Positions 9,341 to 19,189 of a stretch of 64,000 nt of DNA are shown here, in pieces; positions within the stretch are counted from its first letter, which is position 1, and every line of letters starts with the position of its first letter. The position numbers and the translations under genes were made by a program. Origin of the DNA: Legionella wadsworthii DSM 21896 = ATCC 33877 (lineage in GTDB: Bacteria > Pseudomonadota > Gammaproteobacteria > Legionellales > Legionellaceae); assembly GCF_000701265.1 (NCBI RefSeq), contig NZ_JNIA01000024.1:1-64000 (forward strand), given 5' to 3'. The notes below the pieces were generated by a model. It was not told where the DNA came from. It made no database searches and saw only the letters and a program-made list of their open reading frames with translations.

Positions 9341-12300
9341 ATGGCTAAGAAGAATCAAGAGTTTTATAATGCCCTGTTAAGTGACGAGCTAAGAGATGCC
9401 GATGCAACCCAACGAAAAAAGGCGTTAGATGCACTTCTTCAGGCTGATTCTGATGAAAATTTTAGAAAAGCTATAATCGCTAATCGCGTATTTTGGGAAG
9501 CAGTTGATGATGAGACGGTACCGGAAGAAGGCTGGGATGATGTAAATATTCCGGCTAATGATAATTATATTGAGCATGATGATGCGCATCATTCAATTGA
9601 AAGCCTCAGACAAGTCGTGGCTCAACAACGAGCAAAATATTCTGTAAGTGCCATTACGGATCAAAGTATTCTTCTACAAATTTTAAGGCACAATAAGGAC
9701 CAATGCCGGCAATATTTGGCAACCAAAATTCCGGAATTAGCTTCGGCTCCGGGTTGGCAAGCTGATCCAAAGAGTGTTTTAACGAATGATGCGATAGATG
9801 TTGTCAAACGCCAGGCAGCAATTCAATATTTAACTAAGGTAATTAATGATGCAAAAGTAGAAAATCTCCAGAAATTAAGAGACGTAATTACTCACGAAAA
9901 TAATACAAATGCATTAAAGACTGATTTGGAAGCATTGGGTATTCCGCCACACACAGATGCATTATTCAATGACTTAGCTGCAACTGGATTAAAGGATCTG
10001 ATTGAGGGAAAGATTGAATCTATTGAGAAAGAGGCTTCATTAAAGCAATTTAAAGAAGAATTACAAAAATTTGAAGATGCCTTACAAGACCCGGATGTAC
10101 TTTTAAGTACCGCCATGCGAGATCTCTTACATAATGATAAACCGAATTTTTTAGATGGGTTAGTAGCACTCCCTCCTCCCGTACAATTGGCTCCTCAAGC
10201 GCCACCTCTTGATTATCAAGATAAAGCGAAAGCTCAAGATGCTGCAAAAGATATCACAGAAGAAATGCATGCACGTTTGTGTGCCAGATATGTGGAAGAA
10301 TCTTTAAAAAGGATGGCGCCTCTTAATATAGGACATATGGTTGGGGTATTGAAAGAAACAAGACACGGCACAATTCATGACTCCTTACGCGATAATTTTG
10401 GTTTTGATAGAGCTGAAATCCTTGATAGGGCAGTAGTAAATAATCCAGCGCAAAATAATAAATTTAAGGCCGCGTTAATTAAAAGCTATGTCAAGCAATT
10501 GCCTGCTGAACTTGCTAATGAAACACTGCTTCAAAAGCTTGCTACACCCGAAACGAGTATCCAGGATATTCGCTCTGAATTATCTACCAAAATAGGTAAT
10601 GGTGTTTCCCGTGCTCATTTAGAGTGCCTTCAAGCTGAGGATATGACTGAGATAAAACGGGCTGCTCGCATTCAGTTATTTAAATTAAGGGTGGAGCAAA
10701 TATCTCGTTTAGGACAAGGAGCGCATAGTAAATTAATTGATTTATATAGCAACTTACCTGATGCAAAACAAGTCGATCTTCTGAAAAATCTTCCACACGT
10801 AAATTTTCTTATGAGTACTCAAGATGATGACGTACTTAAGAGTTATCTAGGAAGTAAAGATGCAAAAGGACAAGTCCTTGATTTTACCGCCTTAAAAGCA
10901 GAAAACGAAAATAATAAGATTTTAAAACAAATACAAAACCCAGTAATTGCAAAGGTTTTGGCGGGAGTAACGACCAACATACACCGACCTGACCAAATTG
11001 ATGCAATTAATCGCAGTTTATTATCTAAAAAAGATGTCGCTGATTTCACAACTGCTCCCCGGGATTTTGAAGTAGTTCTAAATGTTATTTTTAGAGAATC
11101 AGGAATAGCAGATACTGGAACTAATAAAAGGGACTTTTTTGCTAAATTTGGTTATGATGTGAATGCTAATACCTTTACAGGCCCCATTGCTACTGCAATC
11201 AAAGATCAACATGTTCGTAACAAACCTTTATTAGATGTCCTAGATCCCATAAAAGATAATGCAGCCAGAATGGACACTCGAAACTTTCTTGGACTCATGC
11301 TGCGTGTAGAAAAAGCTGGACCGTTTGATACTGATTTTGATGATTTAGAAGAAGCTTTTTACGAAAGTCCAGATTTAGAAACATTTCTGCAGAAAGGACA
11401 GACTCTTGATGCTGTTAATTTCACCCCAGCAATTCAAGACAAAATTCGCCAAGATATCCCCTCTGATGAATTTAATCGTTTAAGAAAAGATTATAAAGAC
11501 AGGCTTGCTAATAGCGATAATCCTGCTGATAATCCTAAAATACAAGCACAACACAAGGAAGCTCGAGATGTGCTTACTGATATCAATGCAAAAAGTCTTG
11601 CTCTATGGGATCGTCGTGAAAAATTAAAAGTGGTTGCGAACATAGATTTTCCCAATTTTAAAGGCAAAACCAGCAATGAACTTGCAGCTCTTAAAAACAC
11701 TTATAAGTCAGCTCAAGAGGAATGCTTGAATGCTATTTCCTATTTGGAACAAGCTCAAAAAACGCTTAATTCGCTGAAGCCTATTGAACCTGTCGCATTG
11801 ACCAACCCCCCCCGTTCAGACCAAGAAGTGGCTGCACGGGCTCAGGTAATTCTAGAAGCCAAACAATTGATTTCAGATATCAATGTTCGACTTGGTAGAA
11901 TAAATTCTCGTTTAGCCCAATATAAAGGAATATATAATAAAATTTCTAATGATATATTACCTGCAATTAACAAAGCTTCTGATAATTCTGAGAAAGAATT
12001 ATATACCGATAAAAAAGCCACAATCTTTATTCAGAAGCGCGATAAAGCGCTGCAGATGAGTATTCCATCCTCAGGTGGGGTATCGGAACTTTATAAGCCC
12101 TCAGTTGCTGCACCCCGTACCGCAGTTTCCGGAGGGGCGCCTGACCAAACACTTTTTAAAGCTGTAGGGAAGCCAGAAGCCGATGAAGTGATTTGTTTTG
12201 ATCATTCCGCAACGGTTAATGTGGGTCGAAGTACGGTTAATATTCACAGCCGTTTCACTTACGATCCATCCCCTCCAGGGGGTAATGTTGGCACTATAAA

Positions 12301-12922
12301 AGGAAGTGATGTCACGAAATCTGCGCCTGGAAGATATGAAGTCGTAGAATTTCCCATGCCGCCACAAGGTCAACAACCCACTACGGAAATTGTTAAGGAA
12401 CAGGTGGATTTTTCCATGAGAATGGCAGTGCAAATACTTGCAAATCTGAAAAAACCTCCAACCGAAGCTAATCCTTTGGTCATTGAAGGTGTTTATGGGA
12501 AAGAGGAAGAACTCAAATTCTTATGGACTGCTTTAGTCCATCTTGGCGAACAAAATCCCAAGATGAAATTTTCTCATAAAGCGATTGCAATCACCGGAGA
12601 TGCTACGTTTGAGCCTGAAAAAGAACGAGATAAAAGAGCCCTCATTGGGACGGACAAAGGATGGGCAAAGGGTTCTGTGCATGCCACTGTTTTTGAGCAT
12701 TCAAATTATAAGAATGCGGTTAAAACTCATGTTGAAAATTTAAAAACGCGTCTCGATAATAAAGAAAAAGATGCCAAGAAAACCAAAGAGGTAGATACTT
12801 CAATACAAAAAACCATGAAAGACGATATGTCCGGGCTTAGAAATGAGCTCAAAGTGAAGGCTGAAGATTTGAAGAAAAAAGAAGGGGTTACTCCGGAAGT
12901 TGCCAGGTTACAAGTTAAATAA
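9341..12922 (+). CDS. Large protein of unknown function, candidate Dot/Icm effector
   Basis: A 1193-residue soluble protein that I do not recognise with certainty. The ATG at 9341 (MAKKNQEF) is chosen because CCGGAG lies 9 bases upstream; a GTG at 9335 is too close to it. The sequence is mostly charged and helical, with many short DALL/LQ-type helices. A likely coiled-coil segment lies around residues 780-900 (AQEECLNAISYLEQAQKTL). A more globular section follows at about 946-1125, with strands such as VICFDHSATVNVG and KAIAITGDATFE. A Lys/Glu-rich helical tail ends the protein. There are no transmembrane segments. Position between LegA5-like and AnkH-like genes, size, and PmrA-like repeats suggest an effector, possibly related to L. 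pneumophila Ceg28; that link is recall, not tested. Confidence 0.6.
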   Translation: MAKKNQEFYNALLSDELRDADATQRKKALDALLQADSDENFRKAIIANRVFWEAVDDETVPEEGWDDVNIPANDNYIEHDDAHHSIESLRQVVAQQRAKYSVSAITDQSILLQILRHNKDQCRQYLATKIPELASAPGWQADPKSVLTNDAIDVVKRQAAIQYLTKVINDAKVENLQKLRDVITHENNTNALKTDLEALGIPPHTDALFNDLAATGLKDLIEGKIESIEKEASLKQFKEELQKFEDALQDPDVLLSTAMRDLLHNDKPNFLDGLVALPPPVQLAPQAPPLDYQDKAKAQDAAKDITEEMHARLCARYVEESLKRMAPLNIGHMVGVLKETRHGTIHDSLRDNFGFDRAEILDRAVVNNPAQNNKFKAALIKSYVKQLPAELANETLLQKLATPETSIQDIRSELSTKIGNGVSRAHLECLQAEDMTEIKRAARIQLFKLRVEQISRLGQGAHSKLIDLYSNLPDAKQVDLLKNLPHVNFLMSTQDDDVLKSYLGSKDAKGQVLDFTALKAENENNKILKQIQNPVIAKVLAGVTTNIHRPDQIDAINRSLLSKKDVADFTTAPRDFEVVLNVIFRESGIADTGTNKRDFFAKFGYDVNANTFTGPIATAIKDQHVRNKPLLDVLDPIKDNAARMDTRNFLGLMLRVEKAGPFDTDFDDLEEAFYESPDLETFLQKGQTLDAVNFTPAIQDKIRQDIPSDEFNRLRKDYKDRLANSDNPADNPKIQAQHKEARDVLTDINAKSLALWDRREKLKVVANIDFPNFKGKTSNELAALKNTYKSAQEECLNAISYLEQAQKTLNSLKPIEPVALTNPPRSDQEVAARAQVILEAKQLISDINVRLGRINSRLAQYKGIYNKISNDILPAINKASDNSEKELYTDKKATIFIQKRDKALQMSIPSSGGVSELYKPSVAAPRTAVSGGAPDQTLFKAVGKPEADEVICFDHSATVNVGRSTVNIHSRFTYDPSPPGGNVGTIKGSDVTKSAPGRYEVVEFPMPPQGQQPTTEIVKEQVDFSMRMAVQILANLKKPPTEANPLVIEGVYGKEEELKFLWTALVHLGEQNPKMKFSHKAIAITGDATFEPEKERDKRALIGTDKGWAKGSVHATVFEHSNYKNAVKTHVENLKTRLDNKEKDAKKTKEVDTSIQKTMKDDMSGLRNELKVKAEDLKKKEGVTPEVARLQVK

Positions 12923-12948
12923 GAATAACAACAAGAGGGGACTGACAA

Positions 12949-13764
12949 TTGAATTCAAACCAATTGGCAATTGGTGTATTTGACTCAGGGATGGGCGGCT
13001 TGACTGTTTTACGTGCGTTGCGAGAGGGTTTGCCCCAGGAATCATTTATTTATTTAGGGGATACGGCGCGTCTTCCTTATGGAACTAAAAGCCCGGATAC
13101 GGTGAAACAATATGCCATGCAAATGGCAAAATTGCTGGTGGAGCGGCGGATCAAGGCTTTAGTGATTGCCTGTAATACCGCGACAACTGCAGCCTTGCCC
13201 TTTTTACAGGACATGTTACCGCATATGCCGGTTCTGGGTGTGGTGGCTCCTGGTGCTGCGGCGGCTGTTGCCGCTACTGAAAACAAGCGGATTATGGTTT
13301 TAGCCACAGAAACAACCATTGCTTCCAATGCCTATCAACAACTCATTACCAAACATTTGCCTCAAGCTGTGATTAATACCCGTGCTTGTAGTGTATTAGT
13401 CGCACTTGCAGAAGAGGGAATGGTCAATAACCAGGTAGCTCGCGAGGCTTTAAAACATTACCTGGATGGGTTTACCAACGAAGATACGGTTCTGCTGGGA
13501 TGTACCCATTTTCCTGTGTTTAAACCTTTATTAAATGATTTATTACCCAAAGGGGTCACCGTTGTCGACTCAGCTCATGCTACCGCTCAGGCGCTCAACC
13601 AATTGCTCGAAAAGCGGAATCTTTTAAATGACGATCCCTCTGTGCGTCGTGCTGTGAGTTATTTGGCGACCGACTCCATCAAACGTTTTCAAATTGTGGG
13701 CGAGATATTTTTGGGAGAGCGGATAGCGTTAGACCATATTGAGCTTGTGGATGTTAAGTCTTAA
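12949..13764 (+). CDS. murI: Glutamate racemase
   Basis: A 271-residue MurI that makes D-glutamate for peptidoglycan. The N-terminal motif is GVFDSGMGGLTVLRAL. The two catalytic cysteines sit in VIACNTATTAAL and VLLGCTHFPV, and both are present. It starts at TTG (12949), preceded by GAGGGG with normal spacing. It lies 26 bp downstream of the large effector-like gene and could be read from that transcript, but its function is housekeeping. Confidence 0.95.
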   Translation: MNSNQLAIGVFDSGMGGLTVLRALREGLPQESFIYLGDTARLPYGTKSPDTVKQYAMQMAKLLVERRIKALVIACNTATTAALPFLQDMLPHMPVLGVVAPGAAAAVAATENKRIMVLATETTIASNAYQQLITKHLPQAVINTRACSVLVALAEEGMVNNQVAREALKHYLDGFTNEDTVLLGCTHFPVFKPLLNDLLPKGVTVVDSAHATAQALNQLLEKRNLLNDDPSVRRAVSYLATDSIKRFQIVGEIFLGERIALDHIELVDVKS

Positions 13765-13977
13765 CTGAATAAATAGGATTTTAAGTTAGGCTCCAACCTT
13801 GTTAAATTACGAGCAGCGTCCTCTCCCAACCCCTCTCATGCGACAATATAAGTGTTTTGTTCAAATCTGTCACGGGGATATGATGCCGCTTATTTCGAGA
13901 AATATACGCGTAATGGAGTTGGAGACAGCCTGAACAGATCCTCAAGTTCTTTACTCCAATGTTGCACTAAAATAATG

Positions 13978-14967
13978 CTAATTTTCTCTGGGCGGACGTT
14001 TCATAAGGTTCTGGACAACCTCTTGAGCATTTATTTTCCCTTGCAGAAGTGCATTAATTTGTTCACAAATGGGCATTTCCACTTCATACTTTTTGGCGAT
14101 AAGGCAAACTTGTGCTGCATTGTATTTTCCCTCCACCACTTGGCCAATTTGTTTTTCAGCCTCAACGATACCAAAATTTTTTCCTAATAACAGTCCAAAT
14201 CGGCGATTTCGTGATTGATCATCCGTGCAGGTTAACACCAAATCTCCAACCCCTGCCAAGCCAAGGAAAGTCTCGGCACGTGCTCCTAAAGCAAGGCCAA
14301 GTCGCTCCATTTCGGCTAATCCGCGGGTGATTAATGCTGCTTTGGCATTGGCTCCATAGCCTAAGCCATCGCTAATGCCACAGCCAATTGCTAAAACATT
14401 TTTAATTGCGCCACAAATCTGTACGCCCACCAGATCATCGCTTAAATACACGCGAAGATTATTATGATGCAGCAACTCACGAATTTCTTTTTGATACTGA
14501 GCGTCATTGGACGCTAATGTAACGGCTGTAGGTAAGAATTGCGCGACTTCTTTGGCAAATGAAGGACCAGAAATAATAGCCTGGGGGAAATCCGCTCCAA
14601 AAATTCGGCTTACGATATGACTTAATAATTGATGACTTTGCGGGTCAACTCCTTTCGTTAACCAGGTAAGACCTTGTGGGGGTGATTTTATTTTTGCAAT
14701 AATCTCCGCAAAAGCATGGGAAGGAACAGCAATAATGATGTAATGGGCTATATTAAGGCATTGATCAAAATCTGCGAAGGGTTCCAAGGTTTTAGGAAAA
14801 GGGACATCAGGTAAAAAGCGGGGGTTCGATTTTTTTTCTGACATCAATGCAACATGCTGAGGGTCATGGCCCCATAATAAAACATGATGTCCTGCCTGGG
14901 CTAAATGTATTGCAACGGCAGTACCCCAAGAACCAGCACCCAATATAGCAATCTTTTTTTTATTCAT
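13978..14967 (-). CDS. gpsA: Glycerol-3-phosphate dehydrogenase [NAD(P)+]
   Basis: A 329-residue cytosolic GpsA, which reduces dihydroxyacetone phosphate to sn-glycerol 3-phosphate for phospholipids. The N-terminal nucleotide-binding motif is ILGAGSWGTAVA. The catalytic Lys region is ICGAIKNVLAIGCG, and GLAGVGDLVLTCTDDQSRNRRFG is the substrate-binding segment. It is the last gene of the minus-strand series yibN-like/grxC/secB/gpsA, the same order as in E. coli. Confidence 0.95.
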   Translation of the reverse strand: MNKKKIAILGAGSWGTAVAIHLAQAGHHVLLWGHDPQHVALMSEKKSNPRFLPDVPFPKTLEPFADFDQCLNIAHYIIIAVPSHAFAEIIAKIKSPPQGLTWLTKGVDPQSHQLLSHIVSRIFGADFPQAIISGPSFAKEVAQFLPTAVTLASNDAQYQKEIRELLHHNNLRVYLSDDLVGVQICGAIKNVLAIGCGISDGLGYGANAKAALITRGLAEMERLGLALGARAETFLGLAGVGDLVLTCTDDQSRNRRFGLLLGKNFGIVEAEKQIGQVVEGKYNAAQVCLIAKKYEVEMPICEQINALLQGKINAQEVVQNLMKRPPREN

Positions 14968-15015
14968 TTTATGCTCTTAAACCGGAAAATCTCTTTGCTG
15001 GATAAATCCATATAG

Positions 15016-15041
15016 AACCTGGGCTCGACTTCGCCCAGGTT
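15016..15041 (-). terminator. Hairpin between secB and gpsA
   Basis: AACCTGGGC (15016-15024) and GCCCAGGTT (15033-15041) form a 9-bp perfect stem with an 8-nt loop. On the minus strand it is followed by CTATATGG rather than a T-run. It may therefore be a weak or Rho-assisted terminator, or an mRNA-stabilising or processing hairpin that sets different levels of secB and gpsA. Confidence 0.45.
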
Positions 15042-15050
15042 GCGTGCATT

Positions 15051-15521
15051 TTAAGCTTGGGTTTCTTTTTGTTTTTCCGCCATCTGTTGCATATACAATG
15101 CATCAAAATTGATAGGCGCCAATACCAACTGAGGGAAGCTTCCACGAATTACTTGAGAAGTAATTGCTTCACGTGCATAAGGAAATAGAATGTTGGGACA
15201 GAAACTATTTAATAAATGATCGAGCTGATTTGTTGGAGCGCCTTGAATGGTGAAAATACCCGCTTGTTTGACTTCAACCAGAAAAGCAGTTGCTTTTTTA
15301 TTGGTAACAGTTGCTGTAACAGTTAATACCACTTCATAAACGTTTTCTTCGAGCTTGTTATGAACAGTATTCAGTTCAAGATTCAGCTCAGGTTCCCATT
15401 GTTGTTGAAAAACTGCTGGTGTATTGGGGGTTTCAAAAGATAAATCTTTAGTATAAATTCTTTGAATCATGAATTGGGTTTCATTTGGATTTGCTTGATT
15501 CTGGTTGGTTTGTTCGTTCAT
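15051..15521 (-). CDS. secB: Protein-export chaperone SecB
   Basis: A 156-residue SecB, the tetrameric cytosolic chaperone that keeps preproteins unfolded and passes them to SecA. Recognisable segments are [29 protein letters not shown], and the C-terminal [14 protein letters not shown]. Length is standard. It sits 7 bp downstream of grxC and upstream of gpsA, an order conserved in gammaproteobacteria. Confidence 0.96.
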   Translation of the reverse strand: MNEQTNQNQANPNETQFMIQRIYTKDLSFETPNTPAVFQQQWEPELNLELNTVHNKLEENVYEVVLTVTATVTNKKATAFLVEVKQAGIFTIQGAPTNQLDHLLNSFCPNILFPYAREAITSQVIRGSFPQLVLAPINFDALYMQQMAEKQKETQA

Positions 15522-15528
15522 TATTTTT

Positions 15529-15783
15529 TTATCCTCTTAGTAATTGATCGAGTTTTCCCTGATCATCCAGGGCATATAAATCATCGCAGCCGCCGATGTG
15601 TTGGCCATTAATGAAAATTTGCGGTACGGTCCGTCTGCCGCTTTTTGAGATCATTTCATCGCGTAATTCGGGTTGTAAATCAATACGAATTTCCGTAAAT
15701 GGGGTGTTCTTTTGTTCTAATAGCGCTTTGGCCTGAAAGCAGTAGGGACAATAACCAGTACTGTATATAATGACTTCAGCCAT
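15529..15783 (-). CDS. grxC: Glutaredoxin 3
   Basis: An 84-residue glutaredoxin with the dithiol active site CPYC (C12, C15). The [18 protein letters not shown] segment holds the cis-proline and the glutathione-binding GG. It reduces disulfides and glutathionylated proteins using glutathione. It lies between the rhodanese-like gene and secB with gaps of 2 and 7 bp, so it is almost certainly cotranscribed. Confidence 0.95.
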   Translation of the reverse strand: MAEVIIYSTGYCPYCFQAKALLEQKNTPFTEIRIDLQPELRDEMISKSGRRTVPQIFINGQHIGGCDDLYALDDQGKLDQLLRG

Positions 15784-15785
15784 AT

Positions 15786-16205
15786 TTATTTTCCTTTCAC
15801 AAGTGGTAAATCAGCGTTTTGCCAGGCAGTAATCCCTCCGCTAAGTACATGAGGTTGATACCCCTGCGTCCGGATTTTGGTGGCAATCGCCTGGGCTTCA
15901 TGAGCTCTCGTAGAAATTAGAATAATAGGTACATTTTTATATTTATTTAATTTTTGTTGTACCAAATCTTCGCTTTTGACATTGACTGAATCAATAATGT
16001 GCCCTTGTTTATAAACTTCTTTATCACGCAAATCAATAACAACGGCATTCTCATGATTAATCAAGTCAACAGCAGCTTGAGGCGTAAGTTCTTTTGCCTT
16101 CTTTTTTTGAGAGATTAATTCATTAATAAATATAAGTAATAAAATGATGATTAGGGCGAGCCACAGCTGCCAATGATTTGTTATAAATTGACCTAAATGT
16201 TCCAT
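15786..16205 (-). CDS. Membrane-anchored rhodanese-like protein, YibN-like
   Basis: A 139-residue protein. An N-terminal membrane helix (about residues 13-29, WLALIIILLLIFI) precedes a single rhodanese domain. The domain has AVVIDLRDKEVYKQGHI and the C-terminal GYQPHVLSGGITAWQ. At the position of the catalytic cysteine loop the sequence is LISTRAHEA (about 97-105): no cysteine is present, so sulfur transfer by the usual mechanism is not possible. E. coli YibN occupies the same place before grxC and secB. Role unknown; the family name is from domain and gene order. Confidence 0.85.
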   Translation of the reverse strand: MEHLGQFITNHWQLWLALIIILLLIFINELISQKKKAKELTPQAAVDLINHENAVVIDLRDKEVYKQGHIIDSVNVKSEDLVQQKLNKYKNVPIILISTRAHEAQAIATKIRTQGYQPHVLSGGITAWQNADLPLVKGK

Positions 16206-16321
16206 GTTCTCTCTTCATATTGTATTAATGTGACGAATTATCCCCAGAAAAAGCGATGAACGCAAGTCACTCTATCATGGGGCTAGAACGAGCATCAAAG
16301 TAGGGCTTTAAATTTTATATT

Positions 16322-16882
16322 TCAGTATGTCCATTCCCTTTTCCTTTTAAGCAGTACATAAACAGCGCCATTTCCCCCATCTTTGGGCAAAGCACTATGA
16401 AATGCCAAAACATCGTCCAACTGCGGCAGCCACCGATTCACTAAATTCTTAATGACGGGCGGTGCGCCAAGATGACCTCCTTTACCGTGAATAATGAGCA
16501 GGCACCTATTGCCCCGTTCCATCTGGGCCTGGATGAAGTGGCAGAGGATATCACGAGCTTTTTCACTTTTTAAACCATGTAAATCCAACAGGGATTCCCA
16601 AGGGATTTGTCCTTGTTTTAATGCTTTAAATTGTTTGTTCGGCAGGCTTGATTGAGAATATGACAATCTTGATTCAGAAAAAACAGGTTCAACAATCATA
16701 TCGGACAGGTAAAATTCTTTTTTTTCAATCGGTACTTCTGAAGTACGTTTTTTTGTAGGTAGTTGAGGCTTTGCTTTCTCAGAGGGGGTGTGTACCCGTT
16801 TTTTTTCATTCAAGGGTTTTACAGAACGCATGGACTCGCGAAATAGGGCTTTGTCCTCATCAGATAGAAAGTCATCCGCCAT
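16322..16882 (-). CDS. Smr domain protein
   Basis: A 186-residue protein. The N-terminal half is charged and probably flexible. The Smr (MutS2 C-terminal) domain covers about residues 95-182, with LDLHG, CLLIIHGKGGH, and ALPKDGGNGAVYVLLKR. LDLHG and HGKG are the two motifs tied to nuclease activity in Smr domains, and both are intact. It is the intact relative of the diverged copy at 20465-21223. It lies upstream of the yibN-like gene on the same strand with a gap of 116 bp. Confidence 0.88.
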   Translation of the reverse strand: MADDFLSDEDKALFRESMRSVKPLNEKKRVHTPSEKAKPQLPTKKRTSEVPIEKKEFYLSDMIVEPVFSESRLSYSQSSLPNKQFKALKQGQIPWESLLDLHGLKSEKARDILCHFIQAQMERGNRCLLIIHGKGGHLGAPPVIKNLVNRWLPQLDDVLAFHSALPKDGGNGAVYVLLKRKREWTY

Positions 16883-17184
16883 TTTTTAACAGTATTGAAC
16901 AAGTGATATTCTAAGTATAACTCAGGTTAAAGTGCTGCTTGTATCTAATTTACAGCCGTTAACTAGAATTCTTGATTTGAATGCCTCCAAATTTTGCATT
17001 AGATTGGTATCATTGATTCATCGCTGAAATAGCAAGGTTAAAGAAGAGGTAATGAAAAACCCAACACCTCCTCGCCCCTCCTCCAGAGGGTTTCCTTTTA
17101 AAAAAGCATTTGAGTTTATTACTACTTTTGTTGACTAATATAGGGTACAATTTGTACTTTTTCTGAAAATGAGTATCACCCCCA
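16883..17184. other. Divergent intergenic region between Smr gene and prmB
   Basis: No gene is seen in these 302 bp. An interrupted inverted repeat AAACCC/GGGTTT lies near 17056-17094. The 13-bp palindrome described separately lies at 17145-17157. Promoters for both flanking genes should lie here, but no convincing -35/-10 pair with good spacing was found. Confidence 0.5.
17145..17157. promoter_or_regulatory. 13-bp palindrome upstream of prmB
   Basis: GTACAA (17145-17150), a central T, and TTGTAC (17152-17157) form a perfect palindrome 28 bp before the prmB start. It could be a small operator overlapping the promoter or leader. No regulator family was identified. Confidence 0.3.
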
Positions 17185-18102
17185 ATGAGTAATTATGTGT
17201 TGAAAGAAACGGAAGAATTAGTCACGATTCTCGATTTTTTACGTTTCAGTGTTTCTTGTTCCATTAATGCAAATTTATATTATGGCCATGGCACTGATAA
17301 TGCCTGGGATGATATGCATTCTTTAATTTTAAGAAGTTTGTCTTTACCTTATGATTTGGATGCTAATTGGCTTAATGCACGCTTAACCACAAGTGAAAAA
17401 AAATATTTATTCCAACAATTAGAAAAACGCATTAATCAACGGGTGCCGGTTCCTTATTTGATTAAAGAAGCGTATTTCTGTGATATCCCTTTTTATGTGG
17501 ATGAACGTGTGCTTATTCCTCGTTCACCCATTGCAGAGCTCATCAAAAATGAATTTTCTCCATGGATTGATGGAAGTAGGGTACATCGCATTCTGGATTT
17601 GTGCACTGGTAGTGGATGCATCGCGATTGCCTGTTGTTATGCTTTTCCTGAGGCTGAAGTCGATGCAGTGGATATATCCAGTGAGGCTCTGGCAGTCGCA
17701 GCAATTAATCGGGAACAATTAGGCGTTGAAGACCAACTGACCTTGATTGAATCGGATTGTTTCTCCAGGGTACCTCAGGTAGGCTATGATCTAATAGTCA
17801 GCAATCCTCCTTATGTAGGTAAGGAAGAAATGCAAACATTACCTGATGAATTCAGGCATGAACCTGTTTTAGCTTTGGAAACGAGTAATAATGGTTTGGC
17901 AATTGTTGAGGCGATCCTTCATGATGCGCATCGCTTTTTAAATGAAGAAGGTATCTTAATTGTCGAAGTTGGAAACAGTGAAGAAGCTTTATGCAACACT
18001 TATCCTCATGTGCCTTTTACCTGGCTTGAAATGAGCTATGGTGGACATGGTGTGTTTTTATTAACAAAGGAACAACTAGAAGAGTATTTTAATGTCCGGT
18101 AA
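17185..18102 (+). CDS. prmB: 50S ribosomal protein L3 glutamine methyltransferase
   Basis: A 305-residue N5-glutamine methyltransferase. The C-terminal SAM domain has the motif [20 protein letters not shown] and the catalytic NPPY motif ([11 protein letters not shown]). The N-terminal helical domain and the length match PrmB more than the termination-factor methylase PrmC. The neighbouring aroC is also typical for prmB. It overlaps aroC by 11 bp, so the pair is translationally coupled. Confidence 0.93.
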   Translation: MSNYVLKETEELVTILDFLRFSVSCSINANLYYGHGTDNAWDDMHSLILRSLSLPYDLDANWLNARLTTSEKKYLFQQLEKRINQRVPVPYLIKEAYFCDIPFYVDERVLIPRSPIAELIKNEFSPWIDGSRVHRILDLCTGSGCIAIACCYAFPEAEVDAVDISSEALAVAAINREQLGVEDQLTLIESDCFSRVPQVGYDLIVSNPPYVGKEEMQTLPDEFRHEPVLALETSNNGLAIVEAILHDAHRFLNEEGILIVEVGNSEEALCNTYPHVPFTWLEMSYGGHGVFLLTKEQLEEYFNVR

Positions 18103-19162
18103 TACATTTGGAACCTTATTTGCAGTAACCACTTTTGGTGAAAGCCATGGTCCAGCTATTGGATGTGTTGTTGATGGGTGTCCTCCTGGTTTATCCCTGC
18201 AGGAAGAAGACATTCAACCTTTTCTTGATAAACGCAAACCAGGACAATCCAAATATACCACCCAACGTAGGGAAGAAGATAAGGTGCAAATCCTTTCGGG
18301 GGTATTTGAAGGCAAAACGACCGGCGCGCCAATTGCGTTGCTGATTCATAATGCCGATCAACGATCCCGTGATTATGAAGAAATCAAAAATTTATTTCGT
18401 CCGGGACACGCAGATTTTACGTACCATCATAAATATGGCCATCGGGATTATCGTGGGGGTGGACGTTCTTCGGCTCGAGAGACAGCGGCACGGGTTGCAG
18501 CAGGAGCAATAGCACGCTTGTTCTTGCAACGTGTATTGAATTTGGAGATTGTCGGTTACTTACAACAAATGGGTGATATCGTTTTGCAATTTACTGATGA
18601 AGCAGAAATCAATAAAAATCCTTTTTTCTGCCCGAATGCAACTCAAATTCAAGAATTAGCCGATGCAATTGAACATTTAAGACGAAATGGAGATTCAGCT
18701 GGGGCTCGGGTTAAGGTCCTTGCTAAAAATGTTCCCGTTGGATTGGGCGATCCGGTATTTGATAAACTGGATGCGACATTGGCGTATGCCATGATGTCAA
18801 TAAACGCGGTTAAAGGAGTTGAAATTGGCGCAGGTTTTGCTGCAGTCAATCAGCTGGGATCGGTTCATCGGGATCAAATGTCACGCGAAGGGTTTCTAAG
18901 TAACAATGCTGGGGGCATATTAGGCGGCATTTCTACAGGACAAAATATTGAAGTCAGTATTGCACTAAAGCCTACGTCCAGTATCACAACTCCTGGAAAA
19001 ACGCTTAATATCTTAGGGGATGAAGTCACTGTTGTCACTAAAGGACGACATGATCCCTGCGTGGGAATTAGAGCGGTACCTATTGCTGAAGCAATGATGG
19101 CTCTAGTCTTGATGGATCATTATTTGAGACATAAAGCATTAACATACCATCCTAATTTATAG
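18092..19162 (+). CDS. aroC: Chorismate synthase
   Basis: A 356-residue AroC, which makes chorismate from EPSP with reduced FMN. Signature motifs are [19 protein letters not shown] near the N-terminus, [37 protein letters not shown], and [20 protein letters not shown]. Length is standard. It overlaps the end of prmB and is followed 27 bp later by asd. Confidence 0.97.
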   Translation: MSGNTFGTLFAVTTFGESHGPAIGCVVDGCPPGLSLQEEDIQPFLDKRKPGQSKYTTQRREEDKVQILSGVFEGKTTGAPIALLIHNADQRSRDYEEIKNLFRPGHADFTYHHKYGHRDYRGGGRSSARETAARVAAGAIARLFLQRVLNLEIVGYLQQMGDIVLQFTDEAEINKNPFFCPNATQIQELADAIEHLRRNGDSAGARVKVLAKNVPVGLGDPVFDKLDATLAYAMMSINAVKGVEIGAGFAAVNQLGSVHRDQMSREGFLSNNAGGILGGISTGQNIEVSIALKPTSSITTPGKTLNILGDEVTVVTKGRHDPCVGIRAVPIAEAMMALVLMDHYLRHKALTYHPNL

Positions 19163-19189
19163 TTAAAAACTATCATAAAGAGGTCAAGA

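Noticed and set aside
12101-12433. 110-codon minus-strand frame inside the 1193-residue gene
   Set aside because: Antisense to a long, open coding frame with better codon structure.
13852-14187. 111-codon plus-strand frame overlapping gpsA
   Set aside because: Most of it is antisense to gpsA and the product resembles nothing.
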